This document shows, piece by piece, positions 33,372 through 40,523 of a stretch of DNA of 64,000 nt (the first letter of the stretch is position 1; each line of letters starts with the position of its first letter). Made by a program: the position numbers and the translations under genes. The notes under the pieces are model-generated. The model searched no databases, had not been told where the DNA came from, and was given only the letters and a program-made list of their open reading frames with translations. The stretch comes from Mycolicibacterium aurum (GTDB lineage: Bacteria; Actinomycetota; Actinomycetes; Mycobacteriales; Mycobacteriaceae). The DNA lies in contig LT549889.1 of the NCBI GenBank assembly GCA_900078775.1, positions 5,146,001 to 5,210,000 on the forward strand, given 5' to 3'.

Positions 33372-34655
33372 TCAGCCCGGCATCCCGATCTGTGCGGAGT
33401 TCCGGGGAGGCCCGTCGATGGGGCCGAAGAGGAGTTGTTTGAGCCCGTCAGAGTTCAACACGATGCCTTCGTTGCCATACCGCCATCTGTTCCCGCCGAT
33501 GTCTGTGACCAGGAAGGGTGAGATCTGCTGCGGCTGCAGCACCGGCATTCCGACCTTCTCGCAGTTGGAGCCGCCACTTGCCGCCACCTTGGGCAGGTCG
33601 CCCGGATAGCGGTAACGCTCGATGCCCCAGGTGAATCCGATCGACACCATGATGCCGGGCTCAGGCAGCGGAACTCCCCGGGTGAATGGGACCAGCCCCT
33701 TCAGGGTGCAGTCGATGTTCTGCCGGTACTGATAGAGCAGGTCGGTCGTCGGCGCCAGGATGCTCAGCAGGTCCGTCAGAGGTTGTCGGTTTTCTGCCAG
33801 CACGGCAGTGCCGATATCGGCAAAGCCGATGGCGCTCAACAGGAGTGCGTCGATGTTCTGCTGCTCGTCCACGATCGTCTCACTGATCCGGGTCGATTGG
33901 TCGAGCACCTGGATGAAGTCGGGTGCGGCGTCCGCGTAGGCGGTTACCACCGTCGGCAACGTCGACAGATCGCGAGACAGGTTGGGAACGCTGGGCCCGA
34001 ATCGTTCGAGAAACGCGTCGAGGTCGGCGAGTATCTGGTTGATCTTCTGCCCGCGGCCGTCGAGCGCACGCGAGAGCTGGCCCAGGGTCGTATTGAGCTC
34101 GACGGGATCCACCGTGTCGAGCAGATCTGTCAGTCGTTCGAAGACGGTGTTGATCTCGACGGTGACGCGGTCGCCGGTCAGCACCTGGCCGGCCGAAAGA
34201 GCAGACGATGCCGGTTCTGCCGGCGGAACCAGGTCGACGAACTTCGCGCCGAACACCGTCGACGAGGTGATGTCGACGTCGACGTTCTGCGGGATCATCG
34301 CCATCTGCTCGGGGTTCAACTCGAGATGCAGCGCCGCACGCCCGTCCGGTAAGGGTTCGACGGACCCGACCCGGCCCACCGTGATGCCCTGCATCTTGAC
34401 CTTGGCGTCGGGGTTCATGACGAGGCCGGCGCGTGAGGAGAGCACGGTGACGCCGGCCGTCTTCGTGAGATCGCCGCGGAACAGCACCACCGAGAGCCCC
34501 GTCACGACAATCACCACAGCGATCAGGAGCAGCCCGGCGAGCGACCGCACGGCGTTGGTTACCCCGAAACGCTGTTCCGAGGACCTCGGCCGCGGTACGG
34601 CGGTGCGTTGGGATTCAGACCGGTTCAGCGGCCCTGGTCCCAGGTTGCTACTCAA
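33372..34655 (-). CDS. mceA: MceA-type Mce protein
   Basis: The 427-residue product has a cytoplasmic N-tail of about 35 residues, a membrane anchor (LAGLLLIAVVIVVTGLSVVL), and an MCE domain with AGLVMNPDAKVKMQGITVG and STVFGAKFVDLVPP. The C-terminal region has two conserved Cys (NIDCTLKG, SNCEKVG). It appears to start at TTG 34655 behind GGGAG; no better in-frame start precedes the anchor. It is the first Mce chain. The usual yrbEA and yrbEB permease genes do not precede it. Confidence 0.9.
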   Translation of the reverse strand: MSSNLGPGPLNRSESQRTAVPRPRSSEQRFGVTNAVRSLAGLLLIAVVIVVTGLSVVLFRGDLTKTAGVTVLSSRAGLVMNPDAKVKMQGITVGRVGSVEPLPDGRAALHLELNPEQMAMIPQNVDVDITSSTVFGAKFVDLVPPAEPASSALSAGQVLTGDRVTVEINTVFERLTDLLDTVDPVELNTTLGQLSRALDGRGQKINQILADLDAFLERFGPSVPNLSRDLSTLPTVVTAYADAAPDFIQVLDQSTRISETIVDEQQNIDALLLSAIGFADIGTAVLAENRQPLTDLLSILAPTTDLLYQYRQNIDCTLKGLVPFTRGVPLPEPGIMVSIGFTWGIERYRYPGDLPKVAASGGSNCEKVGMPVLQPQQISPFLVTDIGGNRWRYGNEGIVLNSDGLKQLLFGPIDGPPRNSAQIGMPG

Positions 34656-34839
34656 CGCCGCTCCCAGCCCGCGCCATCAGGGCATGGGCAATCGTCTCGT
34701 TGACCGCGTTGCCGACTTCGAAGCGGTGGAAGATGCTGGCTGGTGACATCCCGACCCTTCCAGTGCCGCCTAGCGAATTGACTGGCTCCGTGATTGGCGG
34801 AGGATCCGGACCGCCATCGGCCTCGGTCGCCCTCGACAC
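34648..34839 (-). CDS. Possible small leader protein before mceA, 63 aa
   Basis: An open frame from GTG 34839 ends at a TAG that overlaps the mceA start region by 8 bases, which would couple translation. The start lies 11 bases after the -10 box of the mce promoter, so it would be the first codon group on the mRNA. The last part, FEVGNAVNETIAHALMARAG, is helix-forming. No family is recognised and no ribosome site is visible. It could be a regulatory leader peptide, or only the mceA 5' untranslated region. Confidence 0.3.
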   Translation of the reverse strand: MSRATEADGGPDPPPITEPVNSLGGTGRVGMSPASIFHRFEVGNAVNETIAHALMARAGSGVE

Positions 34840-34850
34840 GCGTAGTAAAC

Positions 34851-34878
34851 ACTATAGCAATATTTGTTCAAGTGACAA
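34851..34878 (-). promoter_or_regulatory. mce operon promoter
   Basis: On the minus strand TTGTCA (34878-34873), a 16-bp spacer and TATAGT (34856-34851) form a good sigma-A-type promoter. The spacer contains CTTGAACAAATATTG, the half-site of the element found at 17131, 12389 and 5509. Confidence 0.6.
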
Positions 34879-35021
34879 TGCTCCCACGGCAAACCGCGGC
34901 GGGGCCGAATCGGCCGCGCTCACGCGGCGCGTGTCGGTGCGTTGGTTGCGAGTTCGCGTCCAGGGAGCGGTTTGCACTTGGATCGGCGGCCTTATGGCAT
35001 GTTGAGCAGATATACAAAGAA

Positions 35022-35036
35022 TGTAATGTCGTTACA
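35022..35036. promoter_or_regulatory. TGTAA-N5-TTACA palindrome
   Basis: Perfect 5-bp arms in an AT-rich pocket, operator-like in form. No gene starts within 300 bases downstream on the plus strand, and the sigG gene ends nearby, so its function is unclear. Confidence 0.3.
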
Positions 35037-35114
35037 CACACTGACGGCGGTTGTCCGCGCCTGCATCGTTATGTGTGCCGGTGACGGTGGCAAAGTCGCG
35101 ACGCGGCGACCACC

Positions 35115-35132
35115 AGGGGTGCGCGCACCCCT
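35115..35132 (-). terminator. Hairpin at the end of sigG
   Basis: AGGGGTG-CGCG-CACCCCT is a perfect palindrome with a 7-bp stem at the sigG stop codon. There is no T-tract, as in many mycobacterial terminators. Confidence 0.4.
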
Positions 35133-36124
35133 CAGAGTCGGCCGGGTAGCCCGAACTTCTCGAACAACCGCGGGTCCATGAAGGCCACCACGTGGGCGAT
35201 GCCCGCGCCCGTCACGTCCATGACGTGTAGCTGAAAGGCCTCATGCACCCCGGTCTGCGGGTTGCGCAGGTACATGGCCGCCGCCGGCTGACCGTTCGCG
35301 GTGGTCGACCGAAACCGCATATCGCCGGGACCCTCGGCCGGGCATTTGTCGCGGGACAGGGCGCCGATGGCCGCCGGGCCGACATACCAACTGTCGAAAG
35401 GGGGCATCTCCCAGATGGCGTCGTCGGTGAACAGCTTCTCCAGCGCGTCGATGTCGTAGGCCTCGAAGGCCGAGATGTAGCGGGTCAGCAGTTCTCGCGC
35501 CTCCGGGGAGTCCGGCGTGCTCAGCGGCTGATCGGCGCTGGGGCCGACCGCGTCGAGTTGGGCCCGGGCACGCTGCAGCAGGCTGTTGACCGCCGCCGTG
35601 CTCGAGCCCACCGCGTCGGCCACCTCGGCCGCCCGCCACTGCAGCACGTCCCGCAACACCAGTACCGCCCGTTGCCGGGGTGAGAGATGTTGCAGCGCCG
35701 CCACAAACGCCAGCCGCACCGACTCGCGGGTCCCCACCACGGCCTGCGGATCCGCGGGATCCTCGCCGTCCGGCAACGGCTCCAGCCACGGGATCTCGTG
35801 CCGTTCCTGGATCTCGGTGTGCGGATCCGAACTCTGGGTGCCCAGCCCCGAGGGCAGCGGCCGGCGCTGCTTGCCTTCCAGCGCGGTCAGGCAGGTGTTG
35901 GTGGCGATCCGGTACAGCCAGGTGCGCACCGAGGATTTGCCCTCGAAGCGGTCATAGGATTTCCAGGCCCGCAGGAAGGTTTCCTGGACCAGATCCTCGG
36001 CGTCGTGCACCGAACCGGTCATCCGGTAACAGTGCGCCTGCAACTCCCGCCGGTACCGCTGGGCATCGGCGAGGAAGGCGTCTCTGGAATCGAACCGGCC
36101 GTCTACTTCTGTGAGGACGCTCAC
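35132..36124 (-). CDS. sigG: ECF sigma factor SigG with C-terminal SnoaL-like domain
   Basis: The 330-residue protein has sigma region 2 (YRMTGSVHDAEDLVQETFLR, then SSVRTWLYRIATNTCL), a linker, and region 4 (LSPRQRAVLVLRDVLQWRAA, SSTAAVNSLLQRARAQL). An NTF2-like domain follows from about residue 210 (YISAFEAYDIDALEKLF), typical of SigG/SigJ-type ECF factors, in which the extension tunes activity in place of an anti-sigma factor. GTG 36124 follows TAAGCT by 7 bases (leaderless); GTG 36142 is an alternative. It is divergent from the lipase gene, as in M. tuberculosis. Confidence 0.92.
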   Translation of the reverse strand: MSVLTEVDGRFDSRDAFLADAQRYRRELQAHCYRMTGSVHDAEDLVQETFLRAWKSYDRFEGKSSVRTWLYRIATNTCLTALEGKQRRPLPSGLGTQSSDPHTEIQERHEIPWLEPLPDGEDPADPQAVVGTRESVRLAFVAALQHLSPRQRAVLVLRDVLQWRAAEVADAVGSSTAAVNSLLQRARAQLDAVGPSADQPLSTPDSPEARELLTRYISAFEAYDIDALEKLFTDDAIWEMPPFDSWYVGPAAIGALSRDKCPAEGPGDMRFRSTTANGQPAAAMYLRNPQTGVHEAFQLHVMDVTGAGIAHVVAFMDPRLFEKFGLPGRL

Positions 36125-36190
36125 CTTGGGCAGCTTACTCACCGGCCCCGACAAGTGGGGTCCGCCGGAGGCAGCCGATAGGCTCTCCCG

Positions 36191-37066
36191 GTGGCGATAA
36201 CCCGCAGTGAGCGCAGTTTCGACGGTGTCGGCGGCGTACCGATCTTCTATGACGTGTGGACGCCCTCGGCGGGCGGGAGCGAAGCGACTGGGGGATCGGC
36301 ACAGCCGGTGCCCACCGGCGTCGTGCTGATCTGTCACGGCTATGCCGAGCACGCCCGCCGCTACGACCATGTCGCCCAGCGGTTCGGTGAAGCCGGGCTC
36401 ATCACCTATGCGCTGGACCTGCGCGGCCACGGCCGCTCCGGCGGCAAGCGGGTGTACCTGCGCGACATCTCCGAATACACCCAGGACTTCCACCACCTGG
36501 TCGGGCTGGCGACCGCCGCCCACCCCGAGCTGAAACGGGTCGTGCTCGGGCACAGCATGGGCGGGGGCGTGGTGTTCGCCTACGGCGTCGAGCATCCCGA
36601 CGACTATGCCGCCATGGTGCTGTCCGGCCCCGCGGTGTATGCCCAGGACGGGGTGTCCCGGGTGCTCAACCTGGTGGCCAAGATCGTCGGCGCCGTGGCG
36701 CCCGGCATGCCGGTGCAGGATCTGCCCGCCTCCGCCGTCTCCCGGGACCCGCAGGTGGTGGCCGCCTACGAGGCCGACCCGCTGGTGCATCACGGCAAGC
36801 TGCCCGCCGGTGTCGCCAAGGCCCTGATCGGCATCGGCGAGACCATGCCGCAGCGGGCCTCGGCCCTGACCGCGCCGCTGCTGGTGGTGCACGGCGAGCA
36901 GGACAAGTTGATCCCGGTGGCCGGCAGTGAACGGCTGGTCGAGTGCGCGGGTTCGGCCGACGTCGCGCTCAAGGTGTACCCGGAGCTCTTCCACGAGGTG
37001 TTCAACGAACCCGAACGCGCCGTGGTGCTCGACGATGTGACCTCCTGGATCGAGACGCGCCTGTGA
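36191..37066 (+). CDS. Monoacylglycerol lipase (Rv0183 type)
   Basis: The 291-residue alpha/beta hydrolase has the HGYAEHARRYDHVA oxyanion segment, LDLRGHGRSGG, and nucleophile elbow GHSMGG with catalytic Ser. The later VHGEQDKLIPVAGSERL holds the catalytic Asp, and LFHEVFNE the His. This matches Rv0183-like monoglyceride lipases, exported or wall-associated in mycobacteria. GTG 36191 is 6 bases after TAGGCT, so it is probably leaderless. It overlaps the following lipoprotein gene as GTGA. Confidence 0.93.
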   Translation: MAITRSERSFDGVGGVPIFYDVWTPSAGGSEATGGSAQPVPTGVVLICHGYAEHARRYDHVAQRFGEAGLITYALDLRGHGRSGGKRVYLRDISEYTQDFHHLVGLATAAHPELKRVVLGHSMGGGVVFAYGVEHPDDYAAMVLSGPAVYAQDGVSRVLNLVAKIVGAVAPGMPVQDLPASAVSRDPQVVAAYEADPLVHHGKLPAGVAKALIGIGETMPQRASALTAPLLVVHGEQDKLIPVAGSERLVECAGSADVALKVYPELFHEVFNEPERAVVLDDVTSWIETRL

Positions 37067-38109
37067 AACGTATTGTCCGCCAACTGGGCTCACTGCTGGT
37101 GGCCGCCGCGCTGGTGACCGCCTGCTCCTCCGGGGACCAGCAGGCCCCCCAGCAGGGCTGGGTGGAGGAGGAGGTCTCGTTCACCGACTCCGCCGGTCTG
37201 ACCATCCACGGCACCTACCGCCACCACGGCGAGGACGCCGGGCCTGCCGCCCTGCTCATCTCCGAGAGCGGGCAGACCGACCGCAACGGCGACAACGCGG
37301 TGGCCGGCCCGGTCGGCAACATGCGCCAGCTCGCCGAGTACCTGTCCGACAAAGGCATCGCCTCCCTGCGCTACGACAAGGTCGGCACCGGCAAGACCGG
37401 GCTCGGGCCGCACGCGCAGAACCCGGCCGCCGTCGGCAGCGCGGCCTACACCGCCGGCGCCCGCGCCGCGGTGCGCTACCTGGCGGCCCGGCCGGGGACC
37501 GACGAGTCCCGGATCTCGGTCTACGCCCTCGGCGAGGGCACCATCCACGCGATGACGCTGGCCGACGATCTGGAACCGGACGCCCCGAAGATCCACTCGC
37601 TCGGGCTGTTCCAGCCGCTGCCCGGCCGTTACCTGGACATCATCACCGCGCGGGTGCAGGTGGACGTGGACGCGGCGGTGGAGTCCGGCGCCAAGACCGC
37701 CGAGCAGGGCGAGGCCGTGCTCGACGCCTGGGCCGCCGCGGTCGAGGAGGCCCGCACCCGCGGCACCGCACCGCGCCAGCTGCCCGACGGGCTGGGCGCC
37801 ATCCTCAACGCGGGCAATGTGAAGGCGGTGGTCGAGGCCGACGCCATCGACCCGATCGCGCTCGCGGTGAAGGTGCCCACCGGCACCCCGGTCCTGCTGA
37901 CCTGCTCGGACTCCGACGGGCAGGCCAACTGCGCGGCGGTGCGTCCGCTCACCGCCGCGCTCAAGCACACCGCGCTGACGGTCCTGGACCTCAAGGGCGT
38001 CAACCATGTGTTGCGCGACGACCCGACCGACAATGTGGCCAACTACGCCAAGCCCGGTCCGTTGTCCGCCCAACTGACCGCCGCCCTGGACACGTTCGTC
38101 ACGAAGTGA
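37063..38109 (+). CDS. Lipoprotein of the alpha/beta hydrolase fold lacking the nucleophile Ser
   Basis: The 348-residue product has a lipoprotein signal ending ALVTACSSG, with Cys21 lipidated. The body matches a hydrolase family that normally shows GSGPTDRDG and GHSEGG. Here the first reads SESGQTDRNG, and the elbow reads ALGEGT with Gly157 in the Ser position. LRYDKVGTGKTG and a C-terminal VNHVL His motif remain. It may be a pseudo-enzyme that binds lipid or partner, coupled to the upstream lipase by a GTGA overlap. Confidence 0.82.
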   Translation: MKRIVRQLGSLLVAAALVTACSSGDQQAPQQGWVEEEVSFTDSAGLTIHGTYRHHGEDAGPAALLISESGQTDRNGDNAVAGPVGNMRQLAEYLSDKGIASLRYDKVGTGKTGLGPHAQNPAAVGSAAYTAGARAAVRYLAARPGTDESRISVYALGEGTIHAMTLADDLEPDAPKIHSLGLFQPLPGRYLDIITARVQVDVDAAVESGAKTAEQGEAVLDAWAAAVEEARTRGTAPRQLPDGLGAILNAGNVKAVVEADAIDPIALAVKVPTGTPVLLTCSDSDGQANCAAVRPLTAALKHTALTVLDLKGVNHVLRDDPTDNVANYAKPGPLSAQLTAALDTFVTK

Positions 38110-38209
38110 AGTCCGTCGGCCTGGGGATGAATCCGTATCTGTGCACAACCGGCGTCACCGAGGCGCCGACGCCGGGCGTGCTGTCGGCGCGACTTCGTAG
38201 CGTGGGGCC

Positions 38210-38959
38210 ATGAGCAACGACAAGATGCTGGGCCGGATCGCGGCGCTGCTGCGCCAGGCCGAGGGCACCGACAACGCCCACGAGGCCGAGGCGTTCATGG
38301 CCGCGGCCCAACGACTGGCCACCGCCACGTCCATCGACCTGGCGGTCGCCCGCGCGCACTCGGCGCAGCGCACCGCCGCCCAGGCCCCGGTGCAGCGCAC
38401 CATCACCATCGGCGAGCCCGGCACCCGGGGGCTGCGCACCTACGTGCAACTGTTCGTGGTGATCGCGCTGGCCAACGACGTGAAATGCGATGTGGCGTCC
38501 AACTCGACCTTCGTCTACGCCTACGGGTTCGGTGAGGACATCGACGCCAGCCACGCGCTCTATTCGAGCCTGGTGACCCAGATGGTGCGGGCCTCCAACG
38601 ACTACCTGGCGACCGGCGCGCACCGCCCCACCCCGACGATCACGGCGCGGATCAACTTCCAGCTCGCCTTCGGGTCCCGGGTGGGACAGCGGCTGACCGA
38701 GGCCCGTGACGAGGAACGCCGGTCGGCCACCGAGTCCGCCGACAGTGCCCCGGGGACGGCACTGGCCCTGCGCAACAAGGATCTTGAGCTGAAGTCCTTC
38801 TACCGGCAGGCCTCCGCCGCGCGTGGTACCTGGCGGGCGACCAGCGCATCGGCCGGTTACTCGTCGGCGGCGCGCCGGGCGGGGGACCGGGCCGGCCGCC
38901 GCGCGCGGCTGGGACCGAGTCAGGAGCTCTCCGGCGCACGGGCGCCGCTGGAGCGCTAG
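38210..38959 (+). CDS. DUF2786 protein (Rv0184 type)
   Basis: The 249-residue protein, the length I recall for M. tuberculosis Rv0184, has the N-terminal DUF2786 helix pair (KMLGRIAALLRQAEGTDNAH, EAEAFMAAAQRLATATSIDL) and a conserved middle (YVQLFVVIALANDVKCDVA). The C-terminal 50 residues are basic and disordered-looking. Function is unknown; phage and bacterial DUF2786 proteins are sometimes nucleic-acid associated. ATG 38210 follows TAGCGT by 6 bases (leaderless). Its stop overlaps the next start by one base (TAGTG). Confidence 0.88.
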   Translation: MSNDKMLGRIAALLRQAEGTDNAHEAEAFMAAAQRLATATSIDLAVARAHSAQRTAAQAPVQRTITIGEPGTRGLRTYVQLFVVIALANDVKCDVASNSTFVYAYGFGEDIDASHALYSSLVTQMVRASNDYLATGAHRPTPTITARINFQLAFGSRVGQRLTEARDEERRSATESADSAPGTALALRNKDLELKSFYRQASAARGTWRATSASAGYSSAARRAGDRAGRRARLGPSQELSGARAPLER

Positions 38960-39447
38960 TGCGCGACACCCAGCGGGCAAAGGTCTACGCCGCAGAGGAA
39001 TTCGTGCGCACCCTGTTCGACCGGGCCACCCAGCACGGCACCGGGGCCATCGACTTCTTCGGCACCAACCTGACCCTGCCCCCGGAGGCCCGGTTCGGCT
39101 CCGTGGATTCGGTGCGCCGCTACGTCGAGGAAGTCCTGACCCTGCCCGCGGTGCGGGACCGGTGGCCCGGTCCCGGTGTCCCCGCGGTGCGGGCCCGGCG
39201 CGGGCTGACCGCCGCGCACTACGAACCCGGTGACCCGGCCACCATCGCGGTACCCGACCGGCACACCACCTGGGCGCTGCGTGAACTGGTGGTGCTGCAC
39301 GAGATCGCCCACCACCTCACCGACCGCGGGGCGCCGCACGGCCCGGAGTTCGTCGCCACCATGACCGAACTGGCAGGCTGGGTGATGGGACCCGAGGTCG
39401 GGCACGTCCTGCGGGTGGTCTACGCGAAGGAAGGGGCGCTGGGATGA
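38959..39447 (+). CDS. TIGR04338-like metallohydrolase (Rv0185 type)
   Basis: The 162-residue protein carries the zinc motif HEIAHH (LVVLHEIAHHLTDRGAPHG), where two His and the Glu act in a zincin-like site and the later HG may give the third ligand. There is no signal peptide, so it acts in the cytoplasm. It is always paired with the DUF2786 gene in mycobacteria (from memory), and here they overlap by one base. Substrate unknown. GTG 38959 is fixed by that overlap. It overlaps the methyltransferase gene as ATGA. Confidence 0.86.
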   Translation: MRDTQRAKVYAAEEFVRTLFDRATQHGTGAIDFFGTNLTLPPEARFGSVDSVRRYVEEVLTLPAVRDRWPGPGVPAVRARRGLTAAHYEPGDPATIAVPDRHTTWALRELVVLHEIAHHLTDRGAPHGPEFVATMTELAGWVMGPEVGHVLRVVYAKEGALG

Positions 39448-40091
39448 CCGAACCTGCGGCGGTGGACCGGCTGTTCGACGAGTTGCTGCACACCGAGGAC
39501 GAGGCGCTGCGGGCGGCGCGGGAGTCCACCGGGCCGGCCGGGATGCCGGCCATCGAGGTGTCCGCCCAGCATGGCCGCCTGCTCGGGCTGCTCGCCCGGA
39601 TCTCCGGGGCCCGCCGCGTGCTCGAGATCGGCACGCTGGCGGGCTATTCCACGATCTGCCTGGCCCGCGGCATCGGCCCGGACGGGCGGGTGGTGACATG
39701 CGAGTACGAGCCGCGCCATGCCGAGGTGGCGCGGGCCAACCTGGCGCGGGCCGGGGTGTCGGACCGGGTCGAGGTGATCGTCGGCGCCGCCCTGAACACC
39801 CTGGGCACCCTGGACGGGCCGTTCGACATGTTCTTCATCGACGCCGACAAGGAGAACAACCCGGCCTACGTCGAGGCCGCGGTCGGCCTGGCCGCCCCGG
39901 GAGCGCTCATCGTCGTCGACAACGTCACCCGCAACGGCCGGGTGTTCGATCCCGCGCCCGACGATCTGCAGGCCGCCGCGGTGCGCGACACCCTGGCGAT
40001 GATGGGCGAGCACCCGCGGCTGGACACCGCCGCGATCCAGACCGTCGGGGCCAAGGGCTGGGACGGCTTCGCCGTCGCCGTGGTGACCTGA
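39444..40091 (+). CDS. Class I SAM-dependent O-methyltransferase (Rv0187 type)
   Basis: The 215-residue enzyme of the caffeoyl-CoA/catechol O-methyltransferase family has the SAM motif RVLEIGTLAGYSTICLARG, TCEYEPRHAEVARANLARAG, and the metal site FFIDADKENNP with VVDNVTRNG (Asp and Asn ligands of a divalent cation). It likely methylates a catechol-type hydroxyl. It is the last of three overlapping genes (DUF2786, metallohydrolase, methyltransferase), an arrangement kept from M. tuberculosis. Confidence 0.92.
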   Translation: MTEPAAVDRLFDELLHTEDEALRAARESTGPAGMPAIEVSAQHGRLLGLLARISGARRVLEIGTLAGYSTICLARGIGPDGRVVTCEYEPRHAEVARANLARAGVSDRVEVIVGAALNTLGTLDGPFDMFFIDADKENNPAYVEAAVGLAAPGALIVVDNVTRNGRVFDPAPDDLQAAAVRDTLAMMGEHPRLDTAAIQTVGAKGWDGFAVAVVT

Positions 40092-40130
40092 CCAGGTGTC
40101 GGATCGCCGGTCGGTGGGTATCCCGCGCCG

Positions 40131-40523
40131 ATGTGGAAGGTGCACCGGGACATCGACGCGGCCCCGGACGCGGTATGGCAGATCCTCACTGATCTGGCCG
40201 CGTGGCCGCGCTGGGGCCCCACCGTGTCCCGGGCCGAACTCGACGGCACCGGACTGCTGCTGGGCGCCACGGGCCGGGTCTGGACACCCATCGGGGTGCC
40301 GCTGCCCTTCGTGATCACCGACTTCGAACCCGGCCGGAGCTGGGGTTGGGACGTCGCCGGGGTACCGGCCACCCGGCACCGAGTAGAGCCCCGCGGCGGT
40401 GGCTGCCGGGTGGGGATGAGCGCCCCGGTCTGGGCGCCGGCCTACCTACCGGTCCTTGCCGTCGCGCTGGGGCGCATTGATTCGATGGCCCGGGCCGCGC
40501 ATGCCGGACCTCGCCGCTCCTGA
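40131..40523 (+). CDS. SRPBCC family protein
   Basis: The 130-residue START-like protein begins WKVHRDIDAAPDAVWQILTD, with PRWGPTVSRAELDGTG and FEPGRSWGWDVAGVPATRH strands and a C-terminal helix. It probably binds a hydrophobic ligand; no catalytic residues are assignable. ATG 40131 was chosen as the first start before the fold. Its last 23 bases overlap the start of the glycosyltransferase gene, which suggests that the two are co-expressed. Confidence 0.78.
   Translation: MWKVHRDIDAAPDAVWQILTDLAAWPRWGPTVSRAELDGTGLLLGATGRVWTPIGVPLPFVITDFEPGRSWGWDVAGVPATRHRVEPRGGGCRVGMSAPVWAPAYLPVLAVALGRIDSMARAAHAGPRRS

Larger units (their letters stand above)
34840..35131. other. AT-rich intergenic region between mceA leader and sigG
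   Basis: It holds the minus-strand mce promoter at 34851-34878 and a TGTAA-N5-TTACA palindrome at 35022-35036. The rest shows no credible gene on either strand. It marks the border between the catabolic/mce cluster and the conserved sigG block. Confidence 0.6.

Noticed and set aside
34942..35181. 79-codon plus-strand frame upstream of the sigG stop
   Set aside because: No ribosome site, no homology-like features, and it overlaps the end of sigG in antisense.
36943..37062. Upstream extension of the hydrolase lipoprotein gene
   Set aside because: The extension lies inside the lipase gene in another frame; the lipoprotein signal begins at GTG 37063.
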